64,000 bases of DNA from Erigeron canadensis. Taxonomy: Eukaryota; Streptophyta; Magnoliopsida; Asterales; Asteraceae. Shown here in pieces: positions 50,851-62,869 of the stretch (the stretch's first letter is position 1; each line of letters begins with the position of its first letter). The position numbers and the translations under genes were made by a program. A model generated the notes under the pieces. It was not told the DNA's origin and did not search any database. It worked only from the letters and a program-made list of their open reading frames with translations. The stretch covers positions 37,322,055-37,386,054 of the forward strand of contig NC_057762.1 in NCBI RefSeq assembly GCF_010389155.1, written 5' to 3'.

Positions 50851-51609
50851 TCAAAATATGTACAGACTTGCCACCGTGTTTTTTTATTAAAAGTCACATG
50901 TCAACTTCTAGTTGGTTAAAAAATATTTTCCCTTCTCTCCTTAACTCACCTTCTCATTTGATCTATCTTCTATGCATATATATTACATTACATTAATATA
51001 TTATATGTTTACTATATTGTTCACGCAACGTACATGATATCCGGAAAATTTTGTTCACAACTCCAATGAAGAAACTACTTTTTCCGCAATTGAGTTTTAT
51101 AAGGTCTGTGTGGTTTTTTGTTTTTATATTAGGCCGGCCTCTTAATTTTGGCCGGCTCAACTTTAATGTTCAAATATTTTGTAGATGAATCGCATTTTAA
51201 GGTCTAGTTGAGATGTTAACTTGATATATTGAATTCTTTAGGTTGGCGATGCATATGGTGTTGCAATTTATGAAACTTTTGTTACCAGCACTGAAGTTAT
51301 TGCTTTATTTATTACATGTGAATGTAATAAAATGTTTATGTCATGTAAAGATTTTGTAAAATGTCTATGTTATATAATCAACTTTTAAATCTCGATTATT
51401 GGATGTACCTGACCAATAAAAAAGTTATACGTGACAGCTTATATGGTTGTCACATATACCCGGTTACATTCAATAACTAGGATTTGAAGGTTCATTATAT
51501 TACATAGATATTTTATAATATCTTTGCATAACATAGACATTTTGTCATAGTTAGTTACATTCACAGGTAATAATCTCATATTTATATTACTAGTTACTTA
51601 TAAAAACCA

Positions 51610-51850
51610 ACTGGGTTGGATCAGTGGTTGGAGCTCATGCCTCTGAAAACAGAGGTCATAGGTTCGATCCTTATGCCCAGCAAGGCTGGAGGTCCTTTTC
51701 TACCTATGGTAGACACTGGAAGCAGTCTCTCTACCTTTGGTAAGGGTAAGGCTGTCTACATATCAACCTCCCCTATACACTGTCGAAGACGGTATTGGGA
51801 CCCAAAACCCGTGGAAGACGGCATTGGGAGTTACTTACTTTTTTTTTTAC
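51610..51850 (+). mobile_element. Complete tRNA-derived SINE
   Basis: Head: GGGTTGGATCAGTGGTTGG (A box) and, 40 bases on, GGTTCGATCC (B box). Body: GGAAGCAGTCTCTCTACC, GGTAAGGCTGTCTACAT and two GAAGACGG(T/C)ATTGGGA units. The tail is a T-rich run (TTTTTTTTTTAC). It shares its body with the truncated copy at 17985-18150. Confidence 0.75.
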
Positions 51851-51859
51851 TTAGTTAGC

Positions 51860-54570
51860 TATGGATTAATAGGTAATAATCTCATATTTGTACTACACTT
51901 TGCAATGTTACCTCGATATTCATGTTACTAGCTTAGCGTAGATTAATAGGTTACCGTTACCTTACCTAAGGAAATTCCTAAGGTGTAATTTTCAGAATGA
52001 GAAAATATCAAACATATCTGTTAACGTGTTGGGTTTTGCAGATCCATATTGCTCATTAAGTAATTTACTCGACCATGAATCATAAATTATTTGAAAGTTG
52101 GAAGTATATACCGAGATTAAAAATTGATACAAGAGAAATTTAACACCCAAATACAATACCAAAATATTTGTGTTTGCTGCCAATGCATTATATATCAAGT
52201 ATAAGTAGTTTGGAGGCAATTCAACAATTGATGATTTTAAAACTTATACTAATTTGATAAATATTTTTGTAACTATACTAACTTGTTAATAAGTTTACCC
52301 ATTATATTAGTTTGAAAAAAAAAAACTATGATTTTACATGTTTATTTATAAATTGGTTTTAGCACTGACTTTTTACTTAAACAAATTTGCATAACATACC
52401 AGCTGCCAATAACTTAATTAGTACTCGTATTGATTTTATGAAGACTTTTGTACGTAAGTTTCTTTCTCTTTTCCTTTTTAGTTTTACTTGTTTCAAAGTT
52501 TCTAAAAAAGAAATGATATTCGTATCATTTATTTTGATATATGTACCAGAGTTGTGCATTACTGACTTATACAATTATCTATATATTTTTGTACATAATG
52601 ATACAATTATAATAAATGGTGGTACGAATCTCTTCCCTCTCTAAAAGCACATATATACACGTAAAAGAACATATGACTCTATTGTGGAAGAAATTTCCCA
52701 AAATGTAAAATATGAGCAGCTAGATTGTAGATTCCTATACATCTAAAGAAAGGTATATAAAATAGCGTGAACTCAATTAACCTAAAATTTTGCAAGTTGT
52801 GATACCATAACACAAGTTCGTCACTGTTATTATTAGCTGAAACATATTAATGGAATTGTTTGCCGTAGTCATTCCACACGGCACATGTTATAATAATTTC
52901 TCTATCATAAAATTTTTTAAACCATTTTTTTTCATAATGTGATATTATTATAAAAGATAATTAAAAATATAAATATAAACATACTTATGATCCTGTATTT
53001 GACATTCAAGTTTATGTATTTGATCATGACGCGGGCCCATAACACGAATAGGTTTATTTCGAATCACATGTTCTATGATAATTAGATAAATATTATGATT
53101 GTTTTCATATTATTTGATAACAATTAGGACTCTTGATTTGAGTGACAATTGTAACTTTAAACATTAATACACAAAGCTTATAATATATAAAAAAAAGGCA
53201 AAATTATGTACCTTTTTGATTGAGAAATTGTGTTGAAATTTTTTTAATTAATTAAATGATTGTAAAATTTAAATAACCTTCTCAAGTTGATGGCTAAAAA
53301 TAAATATAAATTAAGTATTCAGGGCTAAAAGTATAAACTATTGATTAAAAAAAGTGTAAATTAATGAGATTTTTTTTACAAATTAATAATATAATAATTA
53401 TTAGGATTTTTAATTTATAGTTTATCTACATGATGACATAAGCGAGATACAATTTAATAAAATCGAACGATTTGATTGGTTAATTAGTCATTAGTTCAAC
53501 TGTCTTATAGTATATATATCAAGATTAAGATATTATATTAAACAAAATTTGTATACTTTTATTTAAGCTTTTATTGTGTCCATGTAATATACTATATAGA
53601 TGGTCTTATACATGTAACATTTAAAGTGATTAGCTACGTCATGCCTTGTAGTTCAACCTCCTAGCCTTTACTCTGGTCAAGGTATATCTTGTCTTTACCA
53701 CGTGCCATTTTTTGGCTAACAAAAATTTAAGTTTTGCACTATCCGCCGGTTTTTCAATTATAATTATTCCTCATAGACGAAAGAAGTAAGGTGGTATACT
53801 ATGTTTATCCGCTTATTGGAGCTCATTCTAATGACCTATGAATTTTGTTTACAGTTGTTCAGTCCATTGTGACTTGGTTCTTTGGTGTGGAGAGATCTCT
53901 GCCATAAAAGAAAAGAACAAATTCCTAAAATCTTTCTTAAAGGAATAAGTACCGTTAGATGATTTCCAACTTTGATTTATGGCCACTAGATCACATTTTT
54001 TTTATGTTAACATATATTATATTAATTATTTATGTTCACTCAAGTATTTTGCGGGACAATAATCTAGATTTATACCCATGTCAAATGCACTTGCAGCTTA
54101 TGACATTTTTAAAATAAGATTAATTGTAAAATATCTAAATTTAAATGTAAAATATATAGGTAAAATCAAATTAAAAGCATATAATTAAAAAACATTGAAC
54201 GCATATATTGTATTTTATCTTTTATATAAAATATTTGTTTGTAATATTTGATCTGACATTTGTTAATTATCATCATCATACGATACTTTTCAATTTTAAC
54301 CCGAGATATCGCAATGTACAATTATCCGTACTTAAAACTTGACATACAAATCAACTTTTGATTTGAAAAAAAAAGTTTATAACAGTTACATGAGCTGTGT
54401 ACCCTATAACGGTTATTCAAAATAATGCATCAATATCCTGGAAAAAAAATGAATTCTTAAACACAAAATTTAGAAATTAAATATATCAATTGAAAAACAA
54501 TATTTATTATTATGATCGAACTAATAGATAGAGTTTGAGATACAAATAACTCTATTAATTAGTGAATTAA
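51860..54570. other. Intergenic AT-rich DNA
   Basis: No gene seen. A possible relative of the 32270 MITE lies at about 52505-52640 (GAAATGATATTCGTATCA on the left, GGTGGTACGAATCTCTTCCC on the right). Otherwise only AT-rich spacer. Confidence 0.4.
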
Positions 54571-54572
54571 TG

Positions 54573-56100
54573 TAACACCCGTCATTTAAAAATACGAATT
54601 TCCAAAAACTTTCACATAACGGCATCAAAAGAAAGCGGAAGTAAACTTTAAAAGTTTAAACCAGCAAAATCTGTTTGGTTTATTTATTAAATGGTGCTAC
54701 TAGCCATATCATCAAAATAAGTTCAAATGGAAACCCATCGGTTGGCCAACATTAAACAACCGACCACATTATCAATACAAGTCATTATTATCTAAACACA
54801 AAGCAAATGTCTAAAGCGAGCAGACACTGTGGGTAAACTATAGTCAGCTTCAAGATCATTTACCCATGTCTCACATCTTCTCATATCAACTTGCTCACTA
54901 ATGTTGGACTTGAGGGAACAACACATTTTAAAAGAGCAAGTGTTAGCTAACGAATTAGCTAAGTAAGATAACACAAAGTTTATAAAACGTTTGTCCATGT
55001 AAAACATTATATAAAAGTCATAATTACATCGTCAAGGCACATATCACATCATCCATAACATATCATCGCATCAAACATCATCATAGTAGGTTGAATAACC
55101 TAACTGTGTCTAATCATCTTTTACTTTACATATAACATGTAAGCATTATCGTATAGTGTGACATAAGTCACTTTCATTAGGCGTGACATAAGTCACTCAT
55201 CACATAAATCGTATACATCTTTATAAGTGTGTCATAAGTCACACTCGACTAGATGGACAAACCTTACGGTTGTACATCAATGTCATTAAGGAATGGCAAA
55301 CCAATCCCGGAGTAATCCGTATGTTCAAGACAAGTGGGGTTGGTAAGACCTCCCGTATTACTCTTCACGTTGTACCTCATTGCAAGGAGCCACCCAAGCA
55401 ACCACATCAAACGTACTACCCTGGCAAAGGCACGTACGGGTTAAGCTTAACACTTTCACATTACCTAAACATTAATCACATATCACATCACATCTCATTA
55501 ACGTATGGGCCCTTAAACGTGCACGTGTCATGGCAACTTACAAGTCTAGTGAACTAGATGTACAAGCCATGTAATCATCATATCTCACATTTACACATGC
55601 ACATATACATATTAAGCATCATTACATATCATGCATGGTCACATCACGTACCTTATCATATATCTCATATCGTTACACATCATATGTCATTGCATTTCAT
55701 ATACAATTAGATAACAACTCATAGCATATCATTATATATCATCTTTCATTGCATAACATAGTTCATCACATAACGTATTTCATAATAACTCAAAGCAATT
55801 CATATCATATCATAACGTCACATATCTTTGGGGTAGCATTTCAGGCTTCAATATGCATATACAGAGCCCATATCACCTCCCGTATAATCCCGATTAACCA
55901 TAAGTAAACAAGATATCAATTGGGAAGTTATCATATGAAAACCATGTTTTTGTTGAACACTCAACGTGTCAAAGTAGTGTATCTTACCTCGTAGAAGCGT
56001 ACAACAAATGATAACGTAAGCTACTGAGCTTTGCACGTATTCCATTCTACCTATAATCAACATAGGACCGATTTATGAGTATAACGAGACTAAACTGACC
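54573..56100. repeat. Possible LTR or dispersed repeat beginning TGTAACACCC
   Basis: Base composition changes sharply at 54573, where TGTAACACCCGTC begins, a frequent LTR start in plants. The block is non-coding, with CATATC/CACATC-rich simple sequence at 55560-55830. No matching second copy, CA end or target duplication could be fixed, so this is a candidate only. Confidence 0.3.
55158..55242. repeat. Three GTG(A/T)CATAAGTCAC palindrome-like motifs
   Basis: Copies at 55158-55171, 55183-55196 and 55229-55242. Each is a GTGAC...GTCAC dyad around a 4-base centre. Confidence 0.85.
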
Positions 56101-56149
56101 TATAGCCTAAATACGTGTCGCATACCCTTTAATTACCGTCATTCCAAAT

Positions 56150-56270
56150 AATAGTCTCTTTTGACTATTACCTTAGGAATTAGTCTCTTTTGGTCCATTC
56201 TCAACTTTTGATTATTACCCCAGAAATTAGTCTCCTTTTTGACTATTACCCCAGAAATGGGTTTTACATC
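56150..56270. repeat. Short direct repeats GACTATTACC/GAAATTAGTCTC
   Basis: Three imperfect copies of TGACTATTACCCCAGAAATTAGTCTC-type sequence in about 120 bases. Non-coding. Confidence 0.6.
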
Positions 56271-56356
56271 AGAAAAAAGACTTTTTTAAGACCTAATTGA
56301 TGATTTAGCACCATCAATTGCCTTATGAAGGATTGAGATTCCCTAAAGTTATTTAC

Positions 56357-56489
56357 AACTTTAGGGGTAAAGTTGTTAATCTCAACCCTTGAATTAAAAT
56401 CAAGGGTCAAGATTCAAAGATGATCTTTGAATATTGACCTTTGATTTCTATCCAAAGGTCGAGATCCTTTCAACTTTACCCCTAAAGTT
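56357..56489. mobile_element. 133-bp foldback MITE with perfect 19-bp inverted repeats
   Basis: AACTTTAGGGGTAAAGTTG at 56357-56375 and its exact reverse complement at 56471-56489. The flanks ATTTAC and ATTTAT may be a decayed target duplication. The inner sequence also folds, since TCAACCCTTGA and CAAGGGTCAAGA are near-complementary. Confidence 0.7.
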
Positions 56490-56494
56490 ATTTA

Positions 56495-57215
56495 TAACGA
56501 AACCGGACCGATACCGAACCGGTATCGGTACCCAATATCGGTACCGATGGTATTCGGGATCGGTATCGGTATTTTGAGATTTGGGTAAAACGGGATCGGT
56601 ACCAACCGGTACAGTACCGGTTCGGTACCAGAGAAATCGAATAAAAGTACCGATTAAGCTAATGAAGTTTATATAAATAATTTATATATTCTGCAAGTAC
56701 GCATGTATACTACTATGTATTCTGTTGCTGCTACTACAACACAATATTTATAAGAACATTTCCAAAATGTTTTAAGTCATTAGTTTTATTTTGAATAAAC
56801 AAGAATACAGCTCCTGCAACTTGGATTCATGTAAACGAAATTAAAACTAAGAAAGCAAAATCCAGTGGCGATGAGCTTTAAATTAAAGGGTTGTTTCTTT
56901 GAAGATGTATCAATGTATCATATGTTAAACAATGGTAACAAGGAGCTGAGTAAGCGAAAAGTTTATGGAACTTTATCTTCGTCCAAATAGAAACCGTAAT
57001 ACACATATGAAAACACCACCATTGAATTAACTAGCTATGAAAATTCGGTGCCAATAAGGTATAGTGCCGAAAATCGCGGTACCAATACCGGTACCGATAC
57101 AAGGGATTCGATTCGGTATCGGTATTTGGTTTTAGGTATATTCGGTTTCGGTATTTCTCGGTTTTGGTACGGTTCGGTACCGCTATCATCCTGAAACCAT
57201 CCCTATTGGTAACGG
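56495..57215. mobile_element. CCGGTATCGGTACC-rich non-autonomous element
   Basis: Both ends carry dense GGTATCGGTACC/ACCGAACCGG motifs in opposite orientation (56500-56660 and 57040-57195) around a 400-base AT-rich core. This is the layout of the hAT-type CCGGTA elements at 16770-17190 and 39682-40074. Exact ends and TSD are not resolved. A 90-codon minus-strand ORF (57031-57300) is a by-product of the repeats. Confidence 0.5.
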
Positions 57216-57224
57216 ATACTTCAA

Positions 57225-57315
57225 AGGAATTATTTTTTGTGCCAAGCAGAGATCGAACCTGAGACCTTAAGGTCATCGAGTATTTTTCCGCTAACTCCAT
57301 GTCGGTGCAAAGTAC
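57225..57315 (-). mobile_element. tRNA-like SINE head fragment
   Basis: Minus strand: GACATGGAGTTAGCGG (A-box-like), then GGTTCGATCTCTG (B box). Short and without a clear tail. Confidence 0.4.
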
Positions 57316-57526
57316 TCAAATAGTGAAATACTACCGTTAAAAAGAAAGTTCAAAATACTAATGCACACGAAGCCCGAAATTCGATGGGCTGAACTCATCC
57401 TCGTTATGTTTCAACCTCCCATTTAAACATTCTATTGACCCATTACTCCCATGGATTTTCGGACCCAAAAGCCCAACCCATTACACCGGACTCGTATTTA
57501 TTTATCTACTATATTATATACTTTAA

Positions 57527-57556
57527 CTAGATTATTTTCTTGCGTAATACGCGAGA
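57527..57556 (-). mobile_element. Helitron-like 3' terminus
   Basis: Minus strand: CTCGCGTATTACGC (short hairpin) followed by AAGAAAATAATCTAGT. The same end, with CGCGTATTACGCGGGACAATAATCTAGT spread over 62439-62466, occurs again at the end of the window. Partner 5' end not assigned. Confidence 0.45.
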
Positions 57557-58599
57557 TATCTATAGTTATTACATTACACTCGTAAAATTTATAAGCATTT
57601 GTTAAATCGCTTAAAATTTTTCAAAAGACTATTTTATCTTTTTAATTTAAAGCAAGCTAAGTACATTGAAAAAAAAATCAAACAGTAACTTTACAAATTA
57701 ACTTTCATAGTTATTATAGTTAATTCTAACTAAAACACGATATACACAAAATGTATTTACTTTTAAAGTACTAAAATTTAAAATTAAATTATCATAATAG
57801 AATATATATGTGATGACTTGTTTAAATTATAAAAAATTTTAATGACTTTAACCACAATATCAATCTTATAAAGAAAAAAAATTAACACAATATCACATTG
57901 CATTATGTATTTCTCAACCAATATTATTTTTTTTTATGACCTAATATATCCATCCAATATTTTGCATGAATATCATGATCGTTTTAAAAATTATAAAATT
58001 TAAATTTACACTTATCAACTTAAAAATCAAGATATATTTTAATTTAATTAACTCCGAACCAAAATTGTATTTATATCGAAAATAATATATAAGTAAATTA
58101 CATATAACAAACCATAAATAAGAAGTATGAATAATGCATATGAAAGTCATCCATTTTTTAAAATTTTCTTGTTTGGATCATTTATTTAGTAAAATTTTCT
58201 TATAGGTGGTCAAAGTATCTATTTCATTTTCTTTTATAAATTTCAATTGAAAACTACATCAAAGTTTTGAAAAATTATAAAAAATATCTATTTCTCAAAG
58301 TTTTAAAATTTTAATAAGATATAATGTAAATATACAACACATATTAATAATATTATATTTATTTTAAAGTACCAAATTGACAAGCATTTTTTCAAGGATA
58401 TAAAAGATGATACACATTTTAGTTCCTACCCATGGTATTATGGGATTATAAAACAATTTTTGTAGTTTCAATTGTAGTTTTTTTGTTTTTATTATTGGAA
58501 TTAGTTGAAACGAAACGTATTATATATTTGAATGACTTATAAATATAGTATAACATTTTAGAAAAATATAGTATAACATATTTATACCTTTACGATCAA

Positions 58600-59022
58600 T
58601 AGTACTCGCGCAATGCGGCGGTGAGATGGTGGGGGTGACAGGTCATAGGAGGTGATAAGTCATATAATATAATAGTCAAATGTCTTAGCCGTACGGACTC
58701 TGTAATCGGATTCAAAAATTCATCGAAATTATATCGAATGACATATGTAATGAAAGAGCATGAAATTTTAAGAACACCCTTGCAATTTTAATAATTTATC
58801 GATATACGGATTTTGAGATAAAAGATTTTGAATAAATTAGAAAATAAAATGATTTATGGAGGAGAGAGAAACAAAAAATGAGTGGTTGAGATTTAAGGGT
58901 ATTATAGGTATATTAGGTAGAGATGTTTAAATTAGTGAATAAAAAATGTGGGCAATTTAGGTGGTTCAAACCATCTTTTGAGATTTTAAAAAGGGGCAAA
59001 ATGCTTTATAAGATAGTATAGA
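58600..59022 (-). mobile_element. Helitron-like non-autonomous element, 5' end intact
   Basis: Minus strand starts TCTATACTATCTTATAAAGC at 59022, a 5' terminus common to many plant Helitrons as I remember them, after an A as expected for insertion into AT. It ends near 58600 in CACCGCCGCATTGCGCGAG, the usual region just before the 3' hairpin, but the CTAGT end is lost. About 420 bp, no coding capacity. Confidence 0.6.
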
Positions 59023-59099
59023 TAAAACAAATTATTTCTCATCCTTTTAAACTTTATTTTTTTAAAAAAAGCCAAAATACCTCTAACTTTCAATATATT

Positions 59100-59385
59100 C
59101 TCAAACCACATACTACATCTAACGAAAATACCCTCAAAATATTTCCAATCCCTATCTACTCAAATTAACCCCTTACTAATCTAATTTGTTTATAATACGC
59201 TTAATGAAATTATTTACGATATGCATCATCAACTCTTAATAACTACACTAGTCATTTTACATAAATTACATTTAAATTAATAACCATATCGCCACCGTCG
59301 TCGACCGTTGTTGTCACCAGCATCGTCGTTACCATCGGTCGTCATCACCTTTGCCACATTGTGCAAGTACCCTCAAAATTCTAAT
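59100..59385 (+). mobile_element. Helitron-like 3' portion
   Basis: Resembles 47270-47453 in order: AATGAAATTATTTACGATAT, TTTAAATTAATAACCATATCGCCACCGTCG, then CCACATTGTGCAAG. The terminal CTAGT is not found. Lies back to back with the element at 58600-59022. Confidence 0.45.
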
Positions 59386-59399
59386 TAAGTTTGATAAAA

Positions 59400-59809
59400 A
59401 TCTTACACTACAAAATAAAAGTAGACTTACATGTATTTTTGCGAACTATCAGTATATTTACGAACTTCTAATGATAATTAAAGTAAAAATATAAAGTCTT
59501 GATTTGGAAAAACTATTTGCAATCCTAATTGATTTAACTAAATCTTTTCATAAAAAAATAGATATACATGCGATCTTAATAATACGATGATTGTGGATAT
59601 GTTTGGCAAAACTAGCTGCAAGCTGGTAGCTGTAGTTGGAAGTTAGTAGCTGAAGCTTTTTAGATATATTTAAGCGTTTGGTAATATAGCTGTATTTTTA
59701 ATAAAATGTATAAAATAACAAGAATATACATAATGATTTACTTGTATTCCATGAGACTTCGTTTGGTTTTAAACATGAAAACCTTCGTATTTGCTAAGTA
59801 TTTTATTGT

Positions 59810-59855
<46 letters not shown>

Positions 59856-60925
59856 TAAATACTTTTGTATTTCAAAACAATTAACACTATGATATAATTT
59901 ATTTGTTAGTTTTTTTAGATTAAAAGTTAAATATATATGTAAAAAAAGAAAAAAGTATTTTTCTTTGTTTGGCTAGTTAAAAAGGTTATTTTATGCATTA
60001 GTAAATAACTATTCTATAGGTTTATTATGAAAAAATTGATTATGTTATAGTTAATGGTTAATTTCTGGATCACTCTGGTTGCCTTTTGTCTTTTCCAACT
60101 TGTCGATATCACATTCACTTAACCTACTATATTGTTTACATACGCCCTCTCACAACATTTAACCTAAGATATTTTGATATCATCAACAACATCATTTGTG
60201 TAGCCATAAATGGCGTAAGAATGTATTCACCTGATAGATTAACATTACAACAAATCAAACGTAAGTAGATAATTTAGCATAATGTCTATTCATCAAACAT
60301 AATAATATCTACAAAGCAAAAAGCTAAACATGACAATAATTTAGTCATAAAATACATATATATACAATACGAATAAGTAAAAACCAATAAGATAAATAAG
60401 AGAAAATCATTATGGTTTTTGCTTTCAGTTATGCTGAATATATGAAAGAAATACCTCATGTAGTGACAGGAAAAAAAATCCCAAACACAATAAAGAAATA
60501 AAGTATTTTACCCCCGTCAATAACAAACTCATTTATAAAACTCAAGTAACTATTATTATCATTATATAATAGACTTTGTTTTGTGGCTAAAATAACAACC
60601 AATTTTGGTTACTTTATTTTATGTGTTTCGCCCAAGGAGAGGAACACCAAAGTTAATTTGTCATATGTAATCTAATAATATTTCAAATAATTTTTGAAAT
60701 TTGATATAGTTTTAGAAGTTATATATATAGATATATTTTAATAATATTTATTTTTGTCAAAAATATATTTGCCAAATTATTAGATGTATTGGACGTCCTT
60801 TTCTTTAATATGGTTTTTGATTTTTTTTTTAAATCTAGTTTTGATTTAATATTTTATATTATATTTAATAAAATAAATTAGATTGGTTTGAGAAAATATA
60901 AAGGTTATAAGATAAATATTGTAAA
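59400..60925. other. AT-rich DNA, AT microsatellite, no gene
   Basis: AT repeat at 59813-59850. Short ORFs only, none with family features. Confidence 0.5.
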
Positions 60926-60929
60926 AAAA

Positions 60930-61075
60930 AATGTGGAGATGCCACGTAGGATAAAATCCTATGTGGCAATGTTTAAAGTTAGCTTTGGGTTGAAAGAAGG
61001 TTTTAGAAGGCTATAATTCTTACTGTTTTAATATATAGATAGGTATTTTACCCGCACAATGCACGATAGTTTAAA
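60930..61075. repeat. Dispersed repeat copy A with GCCACGTAGGAT palindrome
   Basis: Palindrome 60941-60967 (GCCACGTAGGAT / AAA / ATCCTATGTGGC). It is followed by a GAAGGTTTTAGAAGGCT segment, ATTCTTACTGTTTTAATA and, near 61045, CCCGCACAATGCACG. Homologous to 62025-62150. Confidence 0.65.
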
Positions 61076-61243
61076 ATAATTTACGTAAATTAAAAAAGTT
61101 TCGATGTAACAATTAATTGACAATTAGTAAAAGTAGAAATATATATATATAATTATTAAAACAGTAGTTATTTTATGAGTAGGTATCGGTATCGGTTTTA
61201 CCAGTACTACTGGTTTTATCGGCTGGTATGAATGGTATGGTTA

Positions 61244-61248
<5 letters not shown>

Positions 61249-61299
<51 letters not shown>
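61249..61299. repeat. AT dinucleotide microsatellite
   Basis: About 50 bases of uninterrupted AT, just after a GGTATCGGTATCGG segment (61183-61197) related to the CCGGTA elements. Confidence 0.95.
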
Positions 61300-61302
<3 letters not shown>

Positions 61303-62020
61303 CTAATAAAATACTACAAAACTTACAATTCAATGACAATAATCAAAATACAATTATTATCCAATCAAAAATAAAATTTGGTTCTAAATAGGTATCATAA
61401 TAAAATATAAGTCTTAAAATTCACAAACAACAAAAACTAACATTAAAGTATAATAAAATGTTTTAAAGAAACATCCAAAATCACGATATATGCCTGTGAT
61501 ACAGCACCTAATGATGAAATACAAAAAGGAGTGAACGATGTTAATTAGTGCAAACAAAACATAACCAAAATTATCGTCAAATATATCATAAGTAAAAGAC
61601 AAAAAAGTGATTCAGTATAAATAAATCAACATGTTAACTATATATGGTTCATACTGTGATAACAATGAGTATATGAAATTATAAATAACATCCCGAAAGT
61701 AATTAACACCCACATCCAAATTTATTTAGTTATTAATGGAAAATTGCAACGATAGATAAAATACAAAAAAATATATATATATGGAAAGGAGACCAACGAC
61801 GATGATGATGAATTAATAGAAAAAAAAAAGGGGTTTAAAAGAAAGAATATACTTAAGGTTAATAAAAACAGACGGAGGATTTGAAAATAAATAAAATGAT
61901 GTTACTAAAGAATAATGATGGGAAAGGATCAGAAACAAAGAAAATGGAGATTTGCAAGTATATATCGACTTTTTAAAAGATTTTTTAGATATATTTATAA
62001 TTAAAAAGATTAAAATAATT
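61300..62020. other. AT-rich DNA, no gene
   Basis: Short AT-rich ORFs only. Nothing bounded. Confidence 0.5.
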
Positions 62021-62024
62021 GTGA

Positions 62025-62150
62025 AAAAATATGGGGATGCCACATAGGATAAATCCTACGTGGCAATTTTTTAAAATAGTTTTGAGTTTTAAGGATGCTT
62101 TAGAAGGCTCGGTTAACTATTGTTTTAATAATTATATAAATTGAATGAAA
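62025..62150. repeat. Dispersed repeat copy B with GCCACATAGGAT palindrome
   Basis: Palindrome 62039-62064 (GCCACATAGGAT / AA / ATCCTACGTGGC), then TGCTTTAGAAGGCTCGGT and AACTATTGTTTTAATA, in the same order and spacing as copy A about 1.1 kb upstream. Confidence 0.65.
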
Positions 62151-62221
62151 GAAGTAATTATCATATTATTATTATTTATGGTACATAACTTAGAAGGGAA
62201 TTTTTAGGTACACGTATGTTG

Positions 62222-62224
<3 letters not shown>

Positions 62225-62253
<29 letters not shown>
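62225..62253. repeat. TTA trinucleotide microsatellite
   Basis: About ten TTA units. Confidence 0.9.
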
Positions 62254-62438
62254 TATGGTTTATAATTTGAAGGGGGAATTTTTGTCTAACTATATAAAGT
62301 AAAAATATTAATATTGTCATTTAATTAATAAATTTAAAATAATTAAATTTGATCTAATGGTTATTAAACAAAGATGAAATTCATCCAAGGATTCTTATTT
62401 GTTTAAGAATGAATTTAGGGCCTTGTTATATATATATA

Positions 62439-62466
62439 CTAGATTATTGTCCCGCGTAATACGCGA
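62439..62466 (-). mobile_element. Helitron-like 3' terminus
   Basis: Minus strand: CGCGTATTACGCG hairpin, GGACAATAATCTAG then T. Second copy of the end at 57527-57556; 5' end not found. Confidence 0.45.
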
Positions 62467-62737
62467 GATAACATATTTAATTAGTGACAAGTTATCGTTT
62501 CACAGTATCATACATTGACAACCATATATAAAAGATGTTGAAAATAGATTAATTATTATCATGGTGCCAAAGTTGTAAATTAATTAGTATCTTGTTGTTA
62601 ATGTATGTCTTTATATAGAAAAAAAAAACATAAAATTTCATGATTTTATGTTTCTATAAACAATTAGTAACACTTCAAATTATTGTGTCAAGTGATAGTT
62701 TGAAATTCAATATAAACAGATTTGTTTAGCGGAATAT

Positions 62738-62862
62738 AAATAAGAGCTCTATATGGATTTGACTTCTCTTTAATTAGTGTAACTATATTAGTCATTTTTT
62801 ATAATTTTCACGTAGTTTAATGTTTAAATAAGAGCTCTATATGGATTTGACTTCTCTTTAAT
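62738..62862. repeat. Direct duplication of 37 bp
   Basis: The segment starting AAATAAGAGCTCTATATGG at 62738-62774 is repeated exactly at 62826-62862. The 51 bases between are unrelated to it. Confidence 0.8.
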
Positions 62863-62869
62863 GTTTATA

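Noticed and set aside
51616..51931. Two overlapping ORFs of 64-80 codons
   Set aside because: They lie wholly inside the SINE and its tail.
57031..57300. 90-codon minus-strand ORF with RYRYWYRDF-like repeats
   Set aside because: Direct translation of the CGGTAT repeat of the CCGGTA element.
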